Assembly: GCF_024748695.1 (NCBI RefSeq)
Contig: NZ_CP087176.1
Location: 3,465,501 to 3,529,500 of the forward strand
Source of the DNA: Pseudomonas sp. B21-040
GTDB taxonomy: Bacteria; Pseudomonadota; Gammaproteobacteria; Pseudomonadales; Pseudomonadaceae
Reading direction: 5' to 3'
DNA: 64,000 bases
Position 1 is the first letter of the stretch; every line of letters starts with the position of its first letter. Under the pieces are notes generated by a model, which was given only the letters and a program-made list of their open reading frames with translations, searched no databases and was not told where the DNA came from. The translations under genes were made by a program, and so were the position numbers. This document shows, in pieces, positions 28,652-37,766 of the stretch.

Positions 28652-30931
28652 CTACTCGAAAGCGCGAAGATTCGTCGGTTCAAACGCCCACCAGCGTGGC
28701 AATAGCTGTTTAACCTTGCTCTCGCCAAACCGGTCGTCAATCAGCATGACGACCCCTTGGTCCTGCTGGGTACGGATCACTCGCCCTGCCGCTTGCACCA
28801 CTTTCTGCACGCCTGGGAACAGGTAGGTGTAGTCATACCCGGCACCAAACAGGGCGGCCATGCGGTGTTTCAGCTGTTCATTGACCGGATTGAGTTGCGC
28901 AAGGCCCAGCGTGGCGATGAAGGCGCCGATCAAGCGTGCGCCAGGCAAATCGATGCCTTCACCAAACGCACCGCCCAACACCGCAAAGCCAACCCCTTGG
29001 CTGTGCGTGGTGAACTGGTCGAGAAAGTCCTGACGCTGTGCCTCCCCCATTCCCCGGGACTGCGACCACCGTGTGATGTGCGGATGACGCTCGGCCAGTA
29101 ACTGCGCCACTTGCTGCAGATAATCGAAGCTGCTGAAGAACGCCAGATAGTTCCCGGGGCGCTCGCCAAATTGCCGGGCGATCAGCTCGACAATCGGCTC
29201 AAGCGACGCCTGCCGGTGGACGAAACGTGTCGAGATCTGACTGACGATGTGCACTTGTAACTGATCCGCCTGAAACGGCGACTCGACATCAATCCACACC
29301 GTATTTTCAGGCGTACCCAGAAGGTCGGCGTAATAGTGCTTTGGACTGAGGGTTGCAGAGAACAAGACCGTGCTGCGCGCAGCGGTCAGGCGCGGGCGGA
29401 TGAAGCCGGCCGGCACTACGTTGCGCAGGCACAGCTGTGACAATGGCCGCTGGCGGTCGAGGTCGCGCTTGCTGATGTCGAACAGGAACTGTTCATCAAA
29501 GCATTCGGCCACCCGGCAAAATTGCAGCATCTCGAAGTAGAAATTTTGCAGGGCGCTGTCCAGTCCTTGCGGGTGATCGTTCAAGTAGTCACCGATACTT
29601 GCGCTGCACGAAAACAAGGCTTGAAGCAGCTTTTCCGGTGCTTTGTCGTACGCCTGATAGGCGCCGAGTTGCCGGTTATGCAGGGCATTCCATTCCCGAT
29701 TGACCCGCTGCAAAGCCTTTTTCAGCGCTTCGGGCGCGGTTTTGCGTACGTCACGCAGGGTCGATTGATCAAGGCTGGCGCTGTACATCTGCCGGCCACG
29801 CTCCACCAAGTTGTGGGCTTCGTCGACCAGCACCGCGACGGTCCAGTTATTGGCTTGGGCGAGCCCGAACAGCAGCGCACTGAAATCGAAGTAATAGTTG
29901 TAGTCAGCGACCACCACGTCCGCCCAGCGGGCCATTTCCTGACTCAGGTAATACGGGCAAACCTCATGATCCAGGGCGACTTGGCGCAATGCAGCCTGAT
30001 TCAACAGGCTCAGGTGGCTGGCAGCTTGACGAGCGGCAGGCAAACGATCGTAGAAACCCCGCGCCAACGGGCAGGATTCGCCATGACAGGCTTTGTCCGG
30101 ATGCTCGCAGGCTTTGTCCCGGGCGATCATTTCCAGCACACGCAGTGGCGGCGCATCGGCGCTTTGTTGAATGACCTGGGCAGCGTCCAGCGCAAGCTTT
30201 CGCCCCGGCGTTTTGGCGGTGAGGAAGAACACTTTGTCCAGTTGCTGCGGCGCCAGGGCCTTGAGCATCGGGAACAGTGTGCCCACGGTTTTGCCGATGC
30301 CTGTCGGCGCCTGCGCCATCAGACAGCGACCGGTACTGACGGCCTTGAACACCGATTCAGCCAAATGCCGTTGCCCAGGACGAAACCCGGCATGGGGAAA
30401 AGCCAATTGCTGCGCCGCTTGATTGCGCGCCTCGCGATGGGCCATTTCCTGCTCGGCCCACTGCAGGAACAGCTCGCAGTGATGCTCGAAGAACTGCTGC
30501 AGGTGTGCTGCGCTGAACGCCTCGACCAGGCAGGTTTCCTTTTCGCTGACGATGTCGAAATACACCAGCGCCAGGTTGATCTGTGTCAGCTCCAGTTTTT
30601 GACACATCAACCAGCCGTAGATCTTCGCCTGCGCCCAATGCAGTTGCCGGTGATTGGGCGGTTGTTTGCTCAAGTCACCGCGATAGGTTTTGACTTCTTC
30701 CAGGCAGTTTTGCCCAAGGTCATAGCCATCCGCCCTGCCCTTTACCTTCAGGGTTTTGTGCACGCCTTCAAGGGCGACTTCGCTTTGATAACCGTCACTG
30801 CGCCGGGACGCGACGGTACGGTGCCCGACGATGCCTTCCAGCGCCGTCGGCGACGGGGTGAAACGCAGGTCGAGGTCGCCGACCTTGGCGGTAAATTCGC
30901 ACAATGCCCGTACCGCGATGCTGTAGCTCAA
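28652..30931 (-). CDS. Iron-sulphur DEAH helicase, DinG/Rad3 (XPD-like) family
   Basis: This is a superfamily 2 DNA helicase of 759 residues. The nuclease-like first 190 residues are followed by QAPTGIGKTVGTLFPMLKA (Walker A), a four-cysteine iron-sulphur insertion (CEHPDKACHGESCPL and CPYYLSQE), VDEAHNLVERGRQ (DEAH box) and VQAAGRVIRTQQDQG (motif VI). The start is TTG at 30931, overlapping the upstream stop as TTGA, with GGAG eight bases before; it gives SYSIAVRALCEF as the N-terminus. Translational coupling to the FAN1-like nuclease indicates a joint role in DNA repair, probably of crosslinks or branched structures. Confidence 0.88.
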   Translation of the reverse strand: MSYSIAVRALCEFTAKVGDLDLRFTPSPTALEGIVGHRTVASRRSDGYQSEVALEGVHKTLKVKGRADGYDLGQNCLEEVKTYRGDLSKQPPNHRQLHWAQAKIYGWLMCQKLELTQINLALVYFDIVSEKETCLVEAFSAAHLQQFFEHHCELFLQWAEQEMAHREARNQAAQQLAFPHAGFRPGQRHLAESVFKAVSTGRCLMAQAPTGIGKTVGTLFPMLKALAPQQLDKVFFLTAKTPGRKLALDAAQVIQQSADAPPLRVLEMIARDKACEHPDKACHGESCPLARGFYDRLPAARQAASHLSLLNQAALRQVALDHEVCPYYLSQEMARWADVVVADYNYYFDFSALLFGLAQANNWTVAVLVDEAHNLVERGRQMYSASLDQSTLRDVRKTAPEALKKALQRVNREWNALHNRQLGAYQAYDKAPEKLLQALFSCSASIGDYLNDHPQGLDSALQNFYFEMLQFCRVAECFDEQFLFDISKRDLDRQRPLSQLCLRNVVPAGFIRPRLTAARSTVLFSATLSPKHYYADLLGTPENTVWIDVESPFQADQLQVHIVSQISTRFVHRQASLEPIVELIARQFGERPGNYLAFFSSFDYLQQVAQLLAERHPHITRWSQSRGMGEAQRQDFLDQFTTHSQGVGFAVLGGAFGEGIDLPGARLIGAFIATLGLAQLNPVNEQLKHRMAALFGAGYDYTYLFPGVQKVVQAAGRVIRTQQDQGVVMLIDDRFGESKVKQLLPRWWAFEPTNLRAFE

Positions 30932-32595
30932 GCGCCCGGCTCCGCCCATTGCACGTAGCAGACGGCAATGGGCATTTGATGCTCGTGACAGAACTCCAGC
31001 CAGCGCAGTTGGTTGTCTTGCAGCCGGTCGCCGGGGCCTTTGACTTCGATCATGCGGTAGGTCTTGTGCTGGGGCCAGAACTGAATCAAGTCCGGCATGC
31101 CGGCGCGGTTGGCCTTGATATCCAGCAACAGTCGGTTGAACCAGTGCTTGAGGTGTTCCGCCGGCAGGCAATCGAGTGCCTGGTCCAGCAACGTTTCGCT
31201 CAGCACTCCCCAAAATACAAAGGGCGACTGAACGCCCCACTTGGCGGCAAACCGCTCACGAATCGTCTGCCGGTAACGGCCGTCATCGAGCTCAGCCAGG
31301 CAGGCGTCGAACAACTCGGCCCGGCGCGCTGAAAAGTCTTCATGCAGCAGGTCAGCCGGCCCACGCTGGAACGGGTGAAAGAACGCCCCCGGCACTGGCG
31401 CGAAAATGGCCGGCCAGCACAACAATCCGAACAGTGAGTTGATCAGGCTGTTCTCGACGTAATGCACCGGCGCCAGTTCTTCGGCGAGGTGGGCCTGAAC
31501 GTAACCTTCCACCGATAACGCCAGATCGGTTCTTGGCAGTTGCAGGTCCAGGCGTTCCATTGGCCGGGGGGCTGACCGCTTGAGCGCCGGACCGCCCAGT
31601 TTGCGCCGCAGCCTGGGCAACACTCGTAGTAAATGCTGATGCTCGGAGGCGCTTTGCGGCGATTGCTCGGCAAGCGTCGCCAGGTCCAGGGCGAGTTGAT
31701 AGTCACCACAACGCTCCAGCACGCGAATCAACCGCACGCGAGCGCCGGGAAAGGCACAGTCGCGGTAAATCGTCAGCGCACCGGCGAAATCGGCGATGCG
31801 CTCGCAATGCTGACCTATCTGAAACAACAACTTGTCGCGACGTCGCTGCAGCCAGGGATTACCAAGTGTCAGGCCGTTGATCCGCTCGACGATGGACGCC
31901 ACCGGTTCGCCCGCCTCGAAATGCTGCTGGCATTGATGCAGGAATACACAGGCGTCCACATCCTGGCGACTGTGCAGGCCCCTGGATTCGAGGCTGAACT
32001 CGACTTTTTCATAGGTGAAAATGCCCAGATCGGCCAGCACGAACTCCGACCAGTCCTGATACAGGTTGCCAAAGAACATCAGCCGAAACCGGTCGCACAG
32101 GTCCATGATGGTCAAGGTGAACAGCCGGTCATGCAGTGCCGGACACCATTGGGCAAAGCGTTGTGCCTCGGGAAACTGTTCACTCAACTGTGCGAGCCAA
32201 TCGGCCTTTTTGCCCTTCGGTTGATCGATCAGCGCGCCGAAGCATTGAAGAATTTCGCCCTTGAGCAGCACCTCGAATAATTCCTCGATGTGCAAGGGCG
32301 TCGTCTCATCAATCCAGCCCGCCGCCAACAACGGTGCGACAGCACTGGCGATGTCACCGATCTCGATGTAACTGAGTTTACCGGCCCGAAAATGCACGCC
32401 CTTGCGCATCACCATTCTGACCAGCAGCGCCCGCGACTCCCGAGGCAGCCGGGCGAAATCACGGATGAAGGCGTGTTCTTCTACACTTAATACATCGGCA
32501 TAACGATGTTCAAGCCAGTCAAGCACTTGCATGAAGTTGTTGAGGTAATAGAACGGATCGTCGAGGGGGTTTGCAGTCACAGGGAAAAGCGCCAT
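30928..32595 (-). CDS. FAN1-type VRR-NUC structure-specific nuclease
   Basis: This is a 555-residue protein in which an N-terminal SAP-like and helical region is followed by a TPR-like middle and a C-terminal VRR-NUC PD-(D/E)XK nuclease: the active site is in RAGMPDLIQFW and MIEVKGPGDRLQDNQLRWL. This matches bacterial FAN1, which cuts 5' flaps and interstrand crosslinks (family knowledge; a Pseudomonas FAN1 has been studied). The ATG is at 32595. Its stop overlaps the start of the helicase gene by four bases. Confidence 0.9.
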   Translation of the reverse strand: MALFPVTANPLDDPFYYLNNFMQVLDWLEHRYADVLSVEEHAFIRDFARLPRESRALLVRMVMRKGVHFRAGKLSYIEIGDIASAVAPLLAAGWIDETTPLHIEELFEVLLKGEILQCFGALIDQPKGKKADWLAQLSEQFPEAQRFAQWCPALHDRLFTLTIMDLCDRFRLMFFGNLYQDWSEFVLADLGIFTYEKVEFSLESRGLHSRQDVDACVFLHQCQQHFEAGEPVASIVERINGLTLGNPWLQRRRDKLLFQIGQHCERIADFAGALTIYRDCAFPGARVRLIRVLERCGDYQLALDLATLAEQSPQSASEHQHLLRVLPRLRRKLGGPALKRSAPRPMERLDLQLPRTDLALSVEGYVQAHLAEELAPVHYVENSLINSLFGLLCWPAIFAPVPGAFFHPFQRGPADLLHEDFSARRAELFDACLAELDDGRYRQTIRERFAAKWGVQSPFVFWGVLSETLLDQALDCLPAEHLKHWFNRLLLDIKANRAGMPDLIQFWPQHKTYRMIEVKGPGDRLQDNQLRWLEFCHEHQMPIAVCYVQWAEPGA

Positions 32596-32765
32596 GGCAA
32601 GCGAGTACTGGTTATGCGTACAGATAACAGTTCCCCGCGGTACGGTGCAAACGGAAAAGGATAAGCGGCGGCGTTATTCAGTCATTTTCGGGCTGGCATC
32701 GAACTTTCTGCCAATCGATGGCACCAACCGACATAGAGGTTTTTTCAGCATTGCATGAGGTGAAC

Positions 32766-32990
32766 ATGAACATCAAAACCCTGGGTCTACCGCTGGCCGC
32801 AGCAGCCTTGTTAGCCCTGGCCGGCTGCTCGACACCGACGGTCGTGACCCTGCAAAACGGCACTCAGTATTTGACCAAGGACATGCCGAAAACCAAGACC
32901 AAAGACGGATTCTACGAATTTGAAGATATTTCCGGCACCAAAATCAAGGTCAACTCCAAGGATGTGGCCACGGTGCGCCCGGAAGACTGA
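32766..32990 (+). CDS. YgdI/YgdR-type small lipoprotein
   Basis: The 74-residue precursor has a lipoprotein signal with lipobox LALAGC (C21), followed by an SH3-like domain with TVVTLQNGTQYLTKDMPK and ISGTKIKVNSKDVATVRP, typical of the DUF903 YgdI/YgdR lipoproteins of the outer membrane. The ATG at 32766 has GAGGTG upstream. Function is unknown. It is a monocistron, divergent from the repair genes. A GC hairpin (33001-33019) without a T run follows. Confidence 0.88.
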   Translation: MNIKTLGLPLAAAALLALAGCSTPTVVTLQNGTQYLTKDMPKTKTKDGFYEFEDISGTKIKVNSKDVATVRPED

Positions 32991-33026
32991 GGACCGCGAA
33001 GGGGGCCTTACCGGCCCCCAACACTG

Positions 33027-34880
33027 TCAGGCAATCACAATCCCCGAACCGGACAAACTGTCCAGTCCAACCCCCACCAACGTCACCGAATCCCCACCCA
33101 ATGTCAGCACCGTGTCATGCCCGACGGTGGTGGCATGTGCCCGAAAATCATCGGTGGGCGCCACGCCCTGAACCCCGAGAAACACCAGTTTGTCGTTTGC
33201 CTGATAGCCCACGACCCGGTCCTGGCCAAAGGCGCCACTGAACAGGAACGTATCGACCCCGCCTCCCGACTCCATCAGGTCATTCCCCGCCCCGCCAACA
33301 AAGACATCGTTGCCTTTGCCTCCGATCAGTTGATCGTTACCGTCCAGGCCAAACAACCAATCGCCCGTGGCCTGCGCCTTGAGCGTATCGGCCCCGGCGC
33401 CACCCTTCACCGATGAGGCGTATGCGGTCACGTTGTTGCCGGTCACTAGCCCGTTGGCCGTCACGCTGTGGGTCACATCGTCCTTGAACAGCCCCCACAG
33501 GAATCCCGGTTCCTTGCTGACAATGCTGCCGATGTCGCGGGTAATGCTGATGCCGCCATTGGCATCGCGAAGGTATAAGGTGCCAGCGCCGTCATTGGCA
33601 AACTCGACGGTCTTCGACGACGCCTGCAACTCCAGCACATTATTGCCCTTGCCGCCCAACAGGATGTTGTAGCCGCCACCATCGCGGAAGGTGTCGTTAC
33701 CGTCGCGGCCCTCCAGGTAGTCGGTGCCTTGCCCGCCCTGAATCAGGTCGTTGGCGTCGCTGCCGATGATGAACGTGCTGCCCTTGTGGGTTTCGGCAAT
33801 GCGGTTGAGGTCCTGAACCCAGGTATTGGCGCGCGCCGGGTCCGACAGGTTGGCGACGATGATCGTCGAGTCTTTGCTGGTGAGGTCGTAGAACTTCGAT
33901 TCAATCACCCGGTTCATGCCGTCGCCGTAAGCGGTGGGCAAATGCGAGATCCAGGTCGGGATGTTGAGAATGGAATACGGCAGCACATTCCACGCTGTCG
34001 ACGCGTAGTGATCGTTGAAGCTGACGATGTTGTCGGTCGCCGACTCCTTGGCGGCATCGTGCACACCCACCGACGACAGGTTGAACGTTGAACCGTCGAG
34101 GGCCCGGAACACAGGATCGTTTTCATAGCCGACGTTGAGTACTTTGTCGGTGCCACTTTGAGTCGGCGACGCGTAGGCGATGTAGTTGGAGTCCGAGAAA
34201 AACCCGCCCCACTTATCCGTGCTCAAGTCCGCCAGGCTGTTGACCGCCAAGCCGCCGAGGCTATGGCCGCTGACCACGATGTTTTTACCCGACAGGCCAT
34301 TGGCCTGGGCGAACGCCGCCACGTCGCCGAGCAGGTTGCCGAAGGCTTCGCCGACGTAGTTTTTTGCATAATCCTTGGGGCCCAACGCCGCCAGCAGATC
34401 GTTGATCACGTCACCAATGGAATCGCTGATCAGGGTTTCTCGTGGGCCGCTGGTGCCGCGAAAGGCGATGCCGATTTCGGTCAAGTGTCCCTGAGTATCG
34501 TACTTGCCGAGGATCTCGACTTGCGCACTGGTGTAACCGGCCTTTTCGCCGAAGAACGTTCCGCGAGCGTCAACCTTGCCGTCATAGCCCAACTGCGTGG
34601 CGGTGATCGGTGTCCAGCCGGCTTTTTGCACCGCGTCCAGTGCGGCTTTTTCCGAATCCGGGTTCCAGGGAATGCCGGGGATGACGCCCTGTGAATCGGT
34701 GCCGCCCAGCAACGCGGTGACCAATGTCGCGGGCAAACCCAGGCCGAAACCGTTGTGCTGATAGCCGGTGGCAAAGCCGTTGTCGAGGTTGTGATAGGAA
34801 TACAACGTGATGGCCATGGCGTCGGTGAACAACGCCTTGGAGTCTGCCGTGTTGAAGTTTTTGTAGTCGTACACACCCAT
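33027..34880 (-). CDS. lipA: Secreted triacylglycerol lipase, family I.3 (polyurethanase type)
   Basis: This is a 617-residue true lipase without a Sec signal, exported by a type I system. The catalytic serine is S207 in VVSGHSLGGLAVN, the position known for family I.3 lipases. The C-terminal half has RTX nonapeptide repeats that bind calcium (GSDANDLIQGGQGTDYLEG, GGAGADTL, GGKGNDVFVGGAGNDLM), and the extreme C-terminus DSLSGSGIVIA is the export signal region. It is the last gene of the apr operon and is expected to use AprDEF. The start follows GAGAGG. Confidence 0.95.
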   Translation of the reverse strand: MGVYDYKNFNTADSKALFTDAMAITLYSYHNLDNGFATGYQHNGFGLGLPATLVTALLGGTDSQGVIPGIPWNPDSEKAALDAVQKAGWTPITATQLGYDGKVDARGTFFGEKAGYTSAQVEILGKYDTQGHLTEIGIAFRGTSGPRETLISDSIGDVINDLLAALGPKDYAKNYVGEAFGNLLGDVAAFAQANGLSGKNIVVSGHSLGGLAVNSLADLSTDKWGGFFSDSNYIAYASPTQSGTDKVLNVGYENDPVFRALDGSTFNLSSVGVHDAAKESATDNIVSFNDHYASTAWNVLPYSILNIPTWISHLPTAYGDGMNRVIESKFYDLTSKDSTIIVANLSDPARANTWVQDLNRIAETHKGSTFIIGSDANDLIQGGQGTDYLEGRDGNDTFRDGGGYNILLGGKGNNVLELQASSKTVEFANDGAGTLYLRDANGGISITRDIGSIVSKEPGFLWGLFKDDVTHSVTANGLVTGNNVTAYASSVKGGAGADTLKAQATGDWLFGLDGNDQLIGGKGNDVFVGGAGNDLMESGGGVDTFLFSGAFGQDRVVGYQANDKLVFLGVQGVAPTDDFRAHATTVGHDTVLTLGGDSVTLVGVGLDSLSGSGIVIA

Positions 34881-35011
34881 TGGTATTGCCTCTCTTTTGT
34901 TGGAATTGTCAGAGATGGCTCACAACCAGGACGCCTCGATCACGAAGCGCCCCGGAGCCTTTAGTGCATGCAGCCTTTACGCAAACGTGATGCCTGGCGC
35001 CGACAGGTTTC

Positions 35012-35043
35012 AGCCCGACGCAGGCTACGCCAGCGGCTACAGG
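35012..35043. repeat. Degenerate REP element (TGTAGC... type)
   Basis: The string CGACGCAGGCTACGCCAGC with CGGCTACAGG resembles one arm of the 39-bp repeat at 21982-22020, with several changes. It lies between aprF and the lipase gene. Confidence 0.65.
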
Positions 35044-35049
35044 TTCAAC

Positions 35050-36414
35050 TCATTGGGTTGTCGGACCTTGGCCGAACGCCTCGTCTACCTTGGCCAGATC
35101 CTGTTCGCTCAAGGTCCCCGCGTAGTAATGCAACTTGGTCCAGGCCATCAAGTAGTCATAGCGTGTCTGAGCCAAATCCCGGCGAGTGGTAAAGAGTTGT
35201 TGTTCTGCGTTCAGCGCATCCAGGTTGACGCGCTCGCCACCCAGGATGCTTTGCTTGGTCGACACCACCAGCGCTTCGGCAGACACCAGGGCTTTTTGAT
35301 AGGCGCGCAGCTTGTTGACGCCCGACAGGCAGGCGCTGAACTGTCGGCGCAGCTGGATCATGGTTTCCCGGGTCTTGCCATCCAGTTCGTACTCGGCCTG
35401 TTCCATGTTGCGACTGGCCTGGCGGGTGGACGCCGATACCCCGCCACCGGCATACAGCGGCACGTTGACTTCGATGCCGATGGTGTTGGTGTCGTAACGC
35501 TGGTTATAGGTGTTGCCGCTTTCCGATTCGTTCTGGCGCGCCGAGGCATAGGCACTGACTTTGGGCAGGTGGCCCGCGCGGTTGCGTTCCACTTCATAAC
35601 GCGCCACTTCCACGGCCTGACGCTGGGAGGCCAGGCTCGGGTTATTGGCCACCGCCATTTCGTGCCAGGTGTCGTAGTTGGCCGGTTGCAGGATGAAGGT
35701 CTGGAAGTGCTGGTCCAGCGGCGCCAGGTCGGCGATGTCGATCGTCGGGACGCCAATCAGCGCACCCAGCTCACGCAAGGACGCATCCTGCTCGTTGCGT
35801 GCCTCGATTTCTTCAGCGGTCGCCAGTTCGTAACGGGACTCCGACTCAAGCGTATCGGTGCGCGTGCCCTCGCCCTGGCGGAACATCTGCTCGTTCTGCT
35901 GGAACTGCTGCTCGTAGGCCTTTTTCCGCGCCTGCGCAATGTCGATCTGATCCTGGGCAAACAGTGCCTTGGTGTAGTTCTCCAACACCCGCACCAACAG
36001 CTCCTGGCTCTTGCCGCGAAAGGCCTCATCGGCAAACAACGACTGCGCCACGCCTTTGCGATACGCCGCGTAAGCTTCGTAATCGAGCAAGGGTTGTTGC
36101 AGGGTCAAGGTCGAGCCGTAACTGCTGTAATTGCGGTCATCGGTCTGATTTTGCCGACGCTCATCAAGGTAGGTGACCTTGGAGGTGTTGCGTCCCTTGT
36201 TGTAGTTGTAAGCCAGCTTTGGCAGCAGGCCAGCACGGCCAATAAGGCGGTTTTCAAGGCCCGCATCGCGTTCCTTGATCGCGCCAAGGAACACCGGGTC
36301 ATTGCGCAACGCTTGTTCGTAGATAGCGAACGGCCCCATGGCCATCACACTGTTGCACGTCAGCAACACCAGGGTTGCCGCGAGCAGGGAAAGCTTATTC
36401 ATACAGCCGAACAT
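35050..36414 (-). CDS. aprF: Type I secretion outer-membrane channel (TolC family)
   Basis: The 454-residue precursor has a signal peptide (LSLLAATLVLLTCNSVMA) and the paired helical-hairpin repeats of TolC proteins, with YEQALRNDPVFLGA at the start and YDYLMAWTKLHYYAGTLS near the end. It forms the outer-membrane exit of the AprDEF exporter for protease and lipase. The start at 36414 uses the ribosome site GAGGA located over the aprE stop. It lies directly after aprE. Confidence 0.93.
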   Translation of the reverse strand: MFGCMNKLSLLAATLVLLTCNSVMAMGPFAIYEQALRNDPVFLGAIKERDAGLENRLIGRAGLLPKLAYNYNKGRNTSKVTYLDERRQNQTDDRNYSSYGSTLTLQQPLLDYEAYAAYRKGVAQSLFADEAFRGKSQELLVRVLENYTKALFAQDQIDIAQARKKAYEQQFQQNEQMFRQGEGTRTDTLESESRYELATAEEIEARNEQDASLRELGALIGVPTIDIADLAPLDQHFQTFILQPANYDTWHEMAVANNPSLASQRQAVEVARYEVERNRAGHLPKVSAYASARQNESESGNTYNQRYDTNTIGIEVNVPLYAGGGVSASTRQASRNMEQAEYELDGKTRETMIQLRRQFSACLSGVNKLRAYQKALVSAEALVVSTKQSILGGERVNLDALNAEQQLFTTRRDLAQTRYDYLMAWTKLHYYAGTLSEQDLAKVDEAFGQGPTTQ

Positions 36415-36416
36415 CC

Positions 36417-37766
36417 TTATTCCTCGGTCAACGCGGAACCTGCCCGGTCGAGCAGCGGTTTGAACAGATAGTTGAGGAGTGAACGTTCACCAGTCCGCAC
36501 GAACATTTCCGCCGGCATGCCCGGCTTGATCACCAGCCCGTTGAGTTTTTCCATGGCCTGGTCGCTGACGCTGCTGCGCAACACGTAGTACGGCGCGCCG
36601 GTTTTCTCGTCGACCATTTGGTCGGCGGAAATCAGGCTGACCTCGCCGGGTACCCGTGGCGTGCGGCTTTGGTTGAAGGCGGTGAAGAGAATGTCCACCG
36701 GCAAATGGGTGCCAACCTTGTCGATCAGGTTGATCGGCAAGTGCCCTTCCACTTCCAGGCGGGTGCCCTGCGGCACGATTTCCAGCAAGATTTCACCCTG
36801 GCGCACCACGGCGCCCTCGGTATGCACCCCGAGGTTGACCGCGATGCCATCGGCGGTCGCGATGATCTCGCTGTGTTGCAGGTTGAACCCGGCAGAGGTC
36901 AGTTGCTCCTTGAGGGTCACACTCTTGAGTTGCGCGTCGGCCAGTTGGGTGCGGACTTCTTTCTGATACTCCTCGATGTGCTGTTGCAGCTTGAGTTTCG
37001 CTTCGAGGATGCCCTGCTCCACGCGACCGCTTTCGCCGGTGTTTTCGGCCAATTGTTGCTGCACCTGCGACAGCTGACGCTGGTATTCCAGTAGACGGTT
37101 ACGCGGGATGTAGCCGTTGTCCGCCAGGGGCTGAAGGTTGCTCAGTTGTTGTTGCAACGAGTTGGCCTGGGCCGTCAGGTCGGTGCGGGCACGGCGCATG
37201 CCGGCCAACTGCGCGCTGGCGCCTTCCATGTTGGCACGCAACCCGCCCTGCTCGCGGAAATAGGCTTCGCGGCGGCTGCTGAACAATTGCCGCTGACCTT
37301 CGAGCACCAATGCCAATCGAGGATCGGCATCCTTGATCAGTTCCGCCGGGAAGTTCACTTGCTTGAGGTTGTCCCGTTCACTTTCCCAGCGCGCAACGCT
37401 GGCCCAGGCCATGCGGTATTGCGCCTGCAACGAATCGACATCGGCCGCGACCTGGGTCTGGTCGAGCTGGAACAGCGGCTGGCCCAGCTTCACCACTTGC
37501 CCCTCGCGCACCAGAATCCGGCTGACCACACCGGGACTCATCGATTGCACGGCTTTGCGCTTGCCAGACACCACAACGGTGCCCTGCACTGCAATGCCCT
37601 GATCAAGTGGGGCGAGGCTGGCCCAAGTGAAGAAACTGCCGGCACCGACGATGGCCAGCATCCAGCCCATGCGGGCAAAAAAACGCGCATCACGCTCGGG
37701 ACGTTCAGTGAGGTAATCGTGTTCCATCGTCGCTTCGCTTTCGGTGTTCATGCGTGCGCTGCTCAT
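36417..37766 (-). CDS. aprE: Type I secretion membrane fusion protein (HlyD family)
   Basis: This is the inner-membrane periplasmic adaptor of 449 residues. One N-terminal membrane helix (WMLAIVGAGSFFTWASLAPL) is followed by the lipoyl half (GVVSRILVREGQVVKLGQPL), a long coiled coil (about 90-290) and the C-terminal beta domain ending in FKPLLDRAGSALTEE. It links AprD to AprF. The start overlaps the aprD stop as ATGA, and AAGGAA lies upstream. Confidence 0.94.
   Translation of the reverse strand: MSSARMNTESEATMEHDYLTERPERDARFFARMGWMLAIVGAGSFFTWASLAPLDQGIAVQGTVVVSGKRKAVQSMSPGVVSRILVREGQVVKLGQPLFQLDQTQVAADVDSLQAQYRMAWASVARWESERDNLKQVNFPAELIKDADPRLALVLEGQRQLFSSRREAYFREQGGLRANMEGASAQLAGMRRARTDLTAQANSLQQQLSNLQPLADNGYIPRNRLLEYQRQLSQVQQQLAENTGESGRVEQGILEAKLKLQQHIEEYQKEVRTQLADAQLKSVTLKEQLTSAGFNLQHSEIIATADGIAVNLGVHTEGAVVRQGEILLEIVPQGTRLEVEGHLPINLIDKVGTHLPVDILFTAFNQSRTPRVPGEVSLISADQMVDEKTGAPYYVLRSSVSDQAMEKLNGLVIKPGMPAEMFVRTGERSLLNYLFKPLLDRAGSALTEE

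Noticed and set aside
33001..33019. Terminator between the lipoprotein and lipase genes
   Set aside because: A GC hairpin is present but no T run follows on either strand, so it is noted only in the lipoprotein entry.
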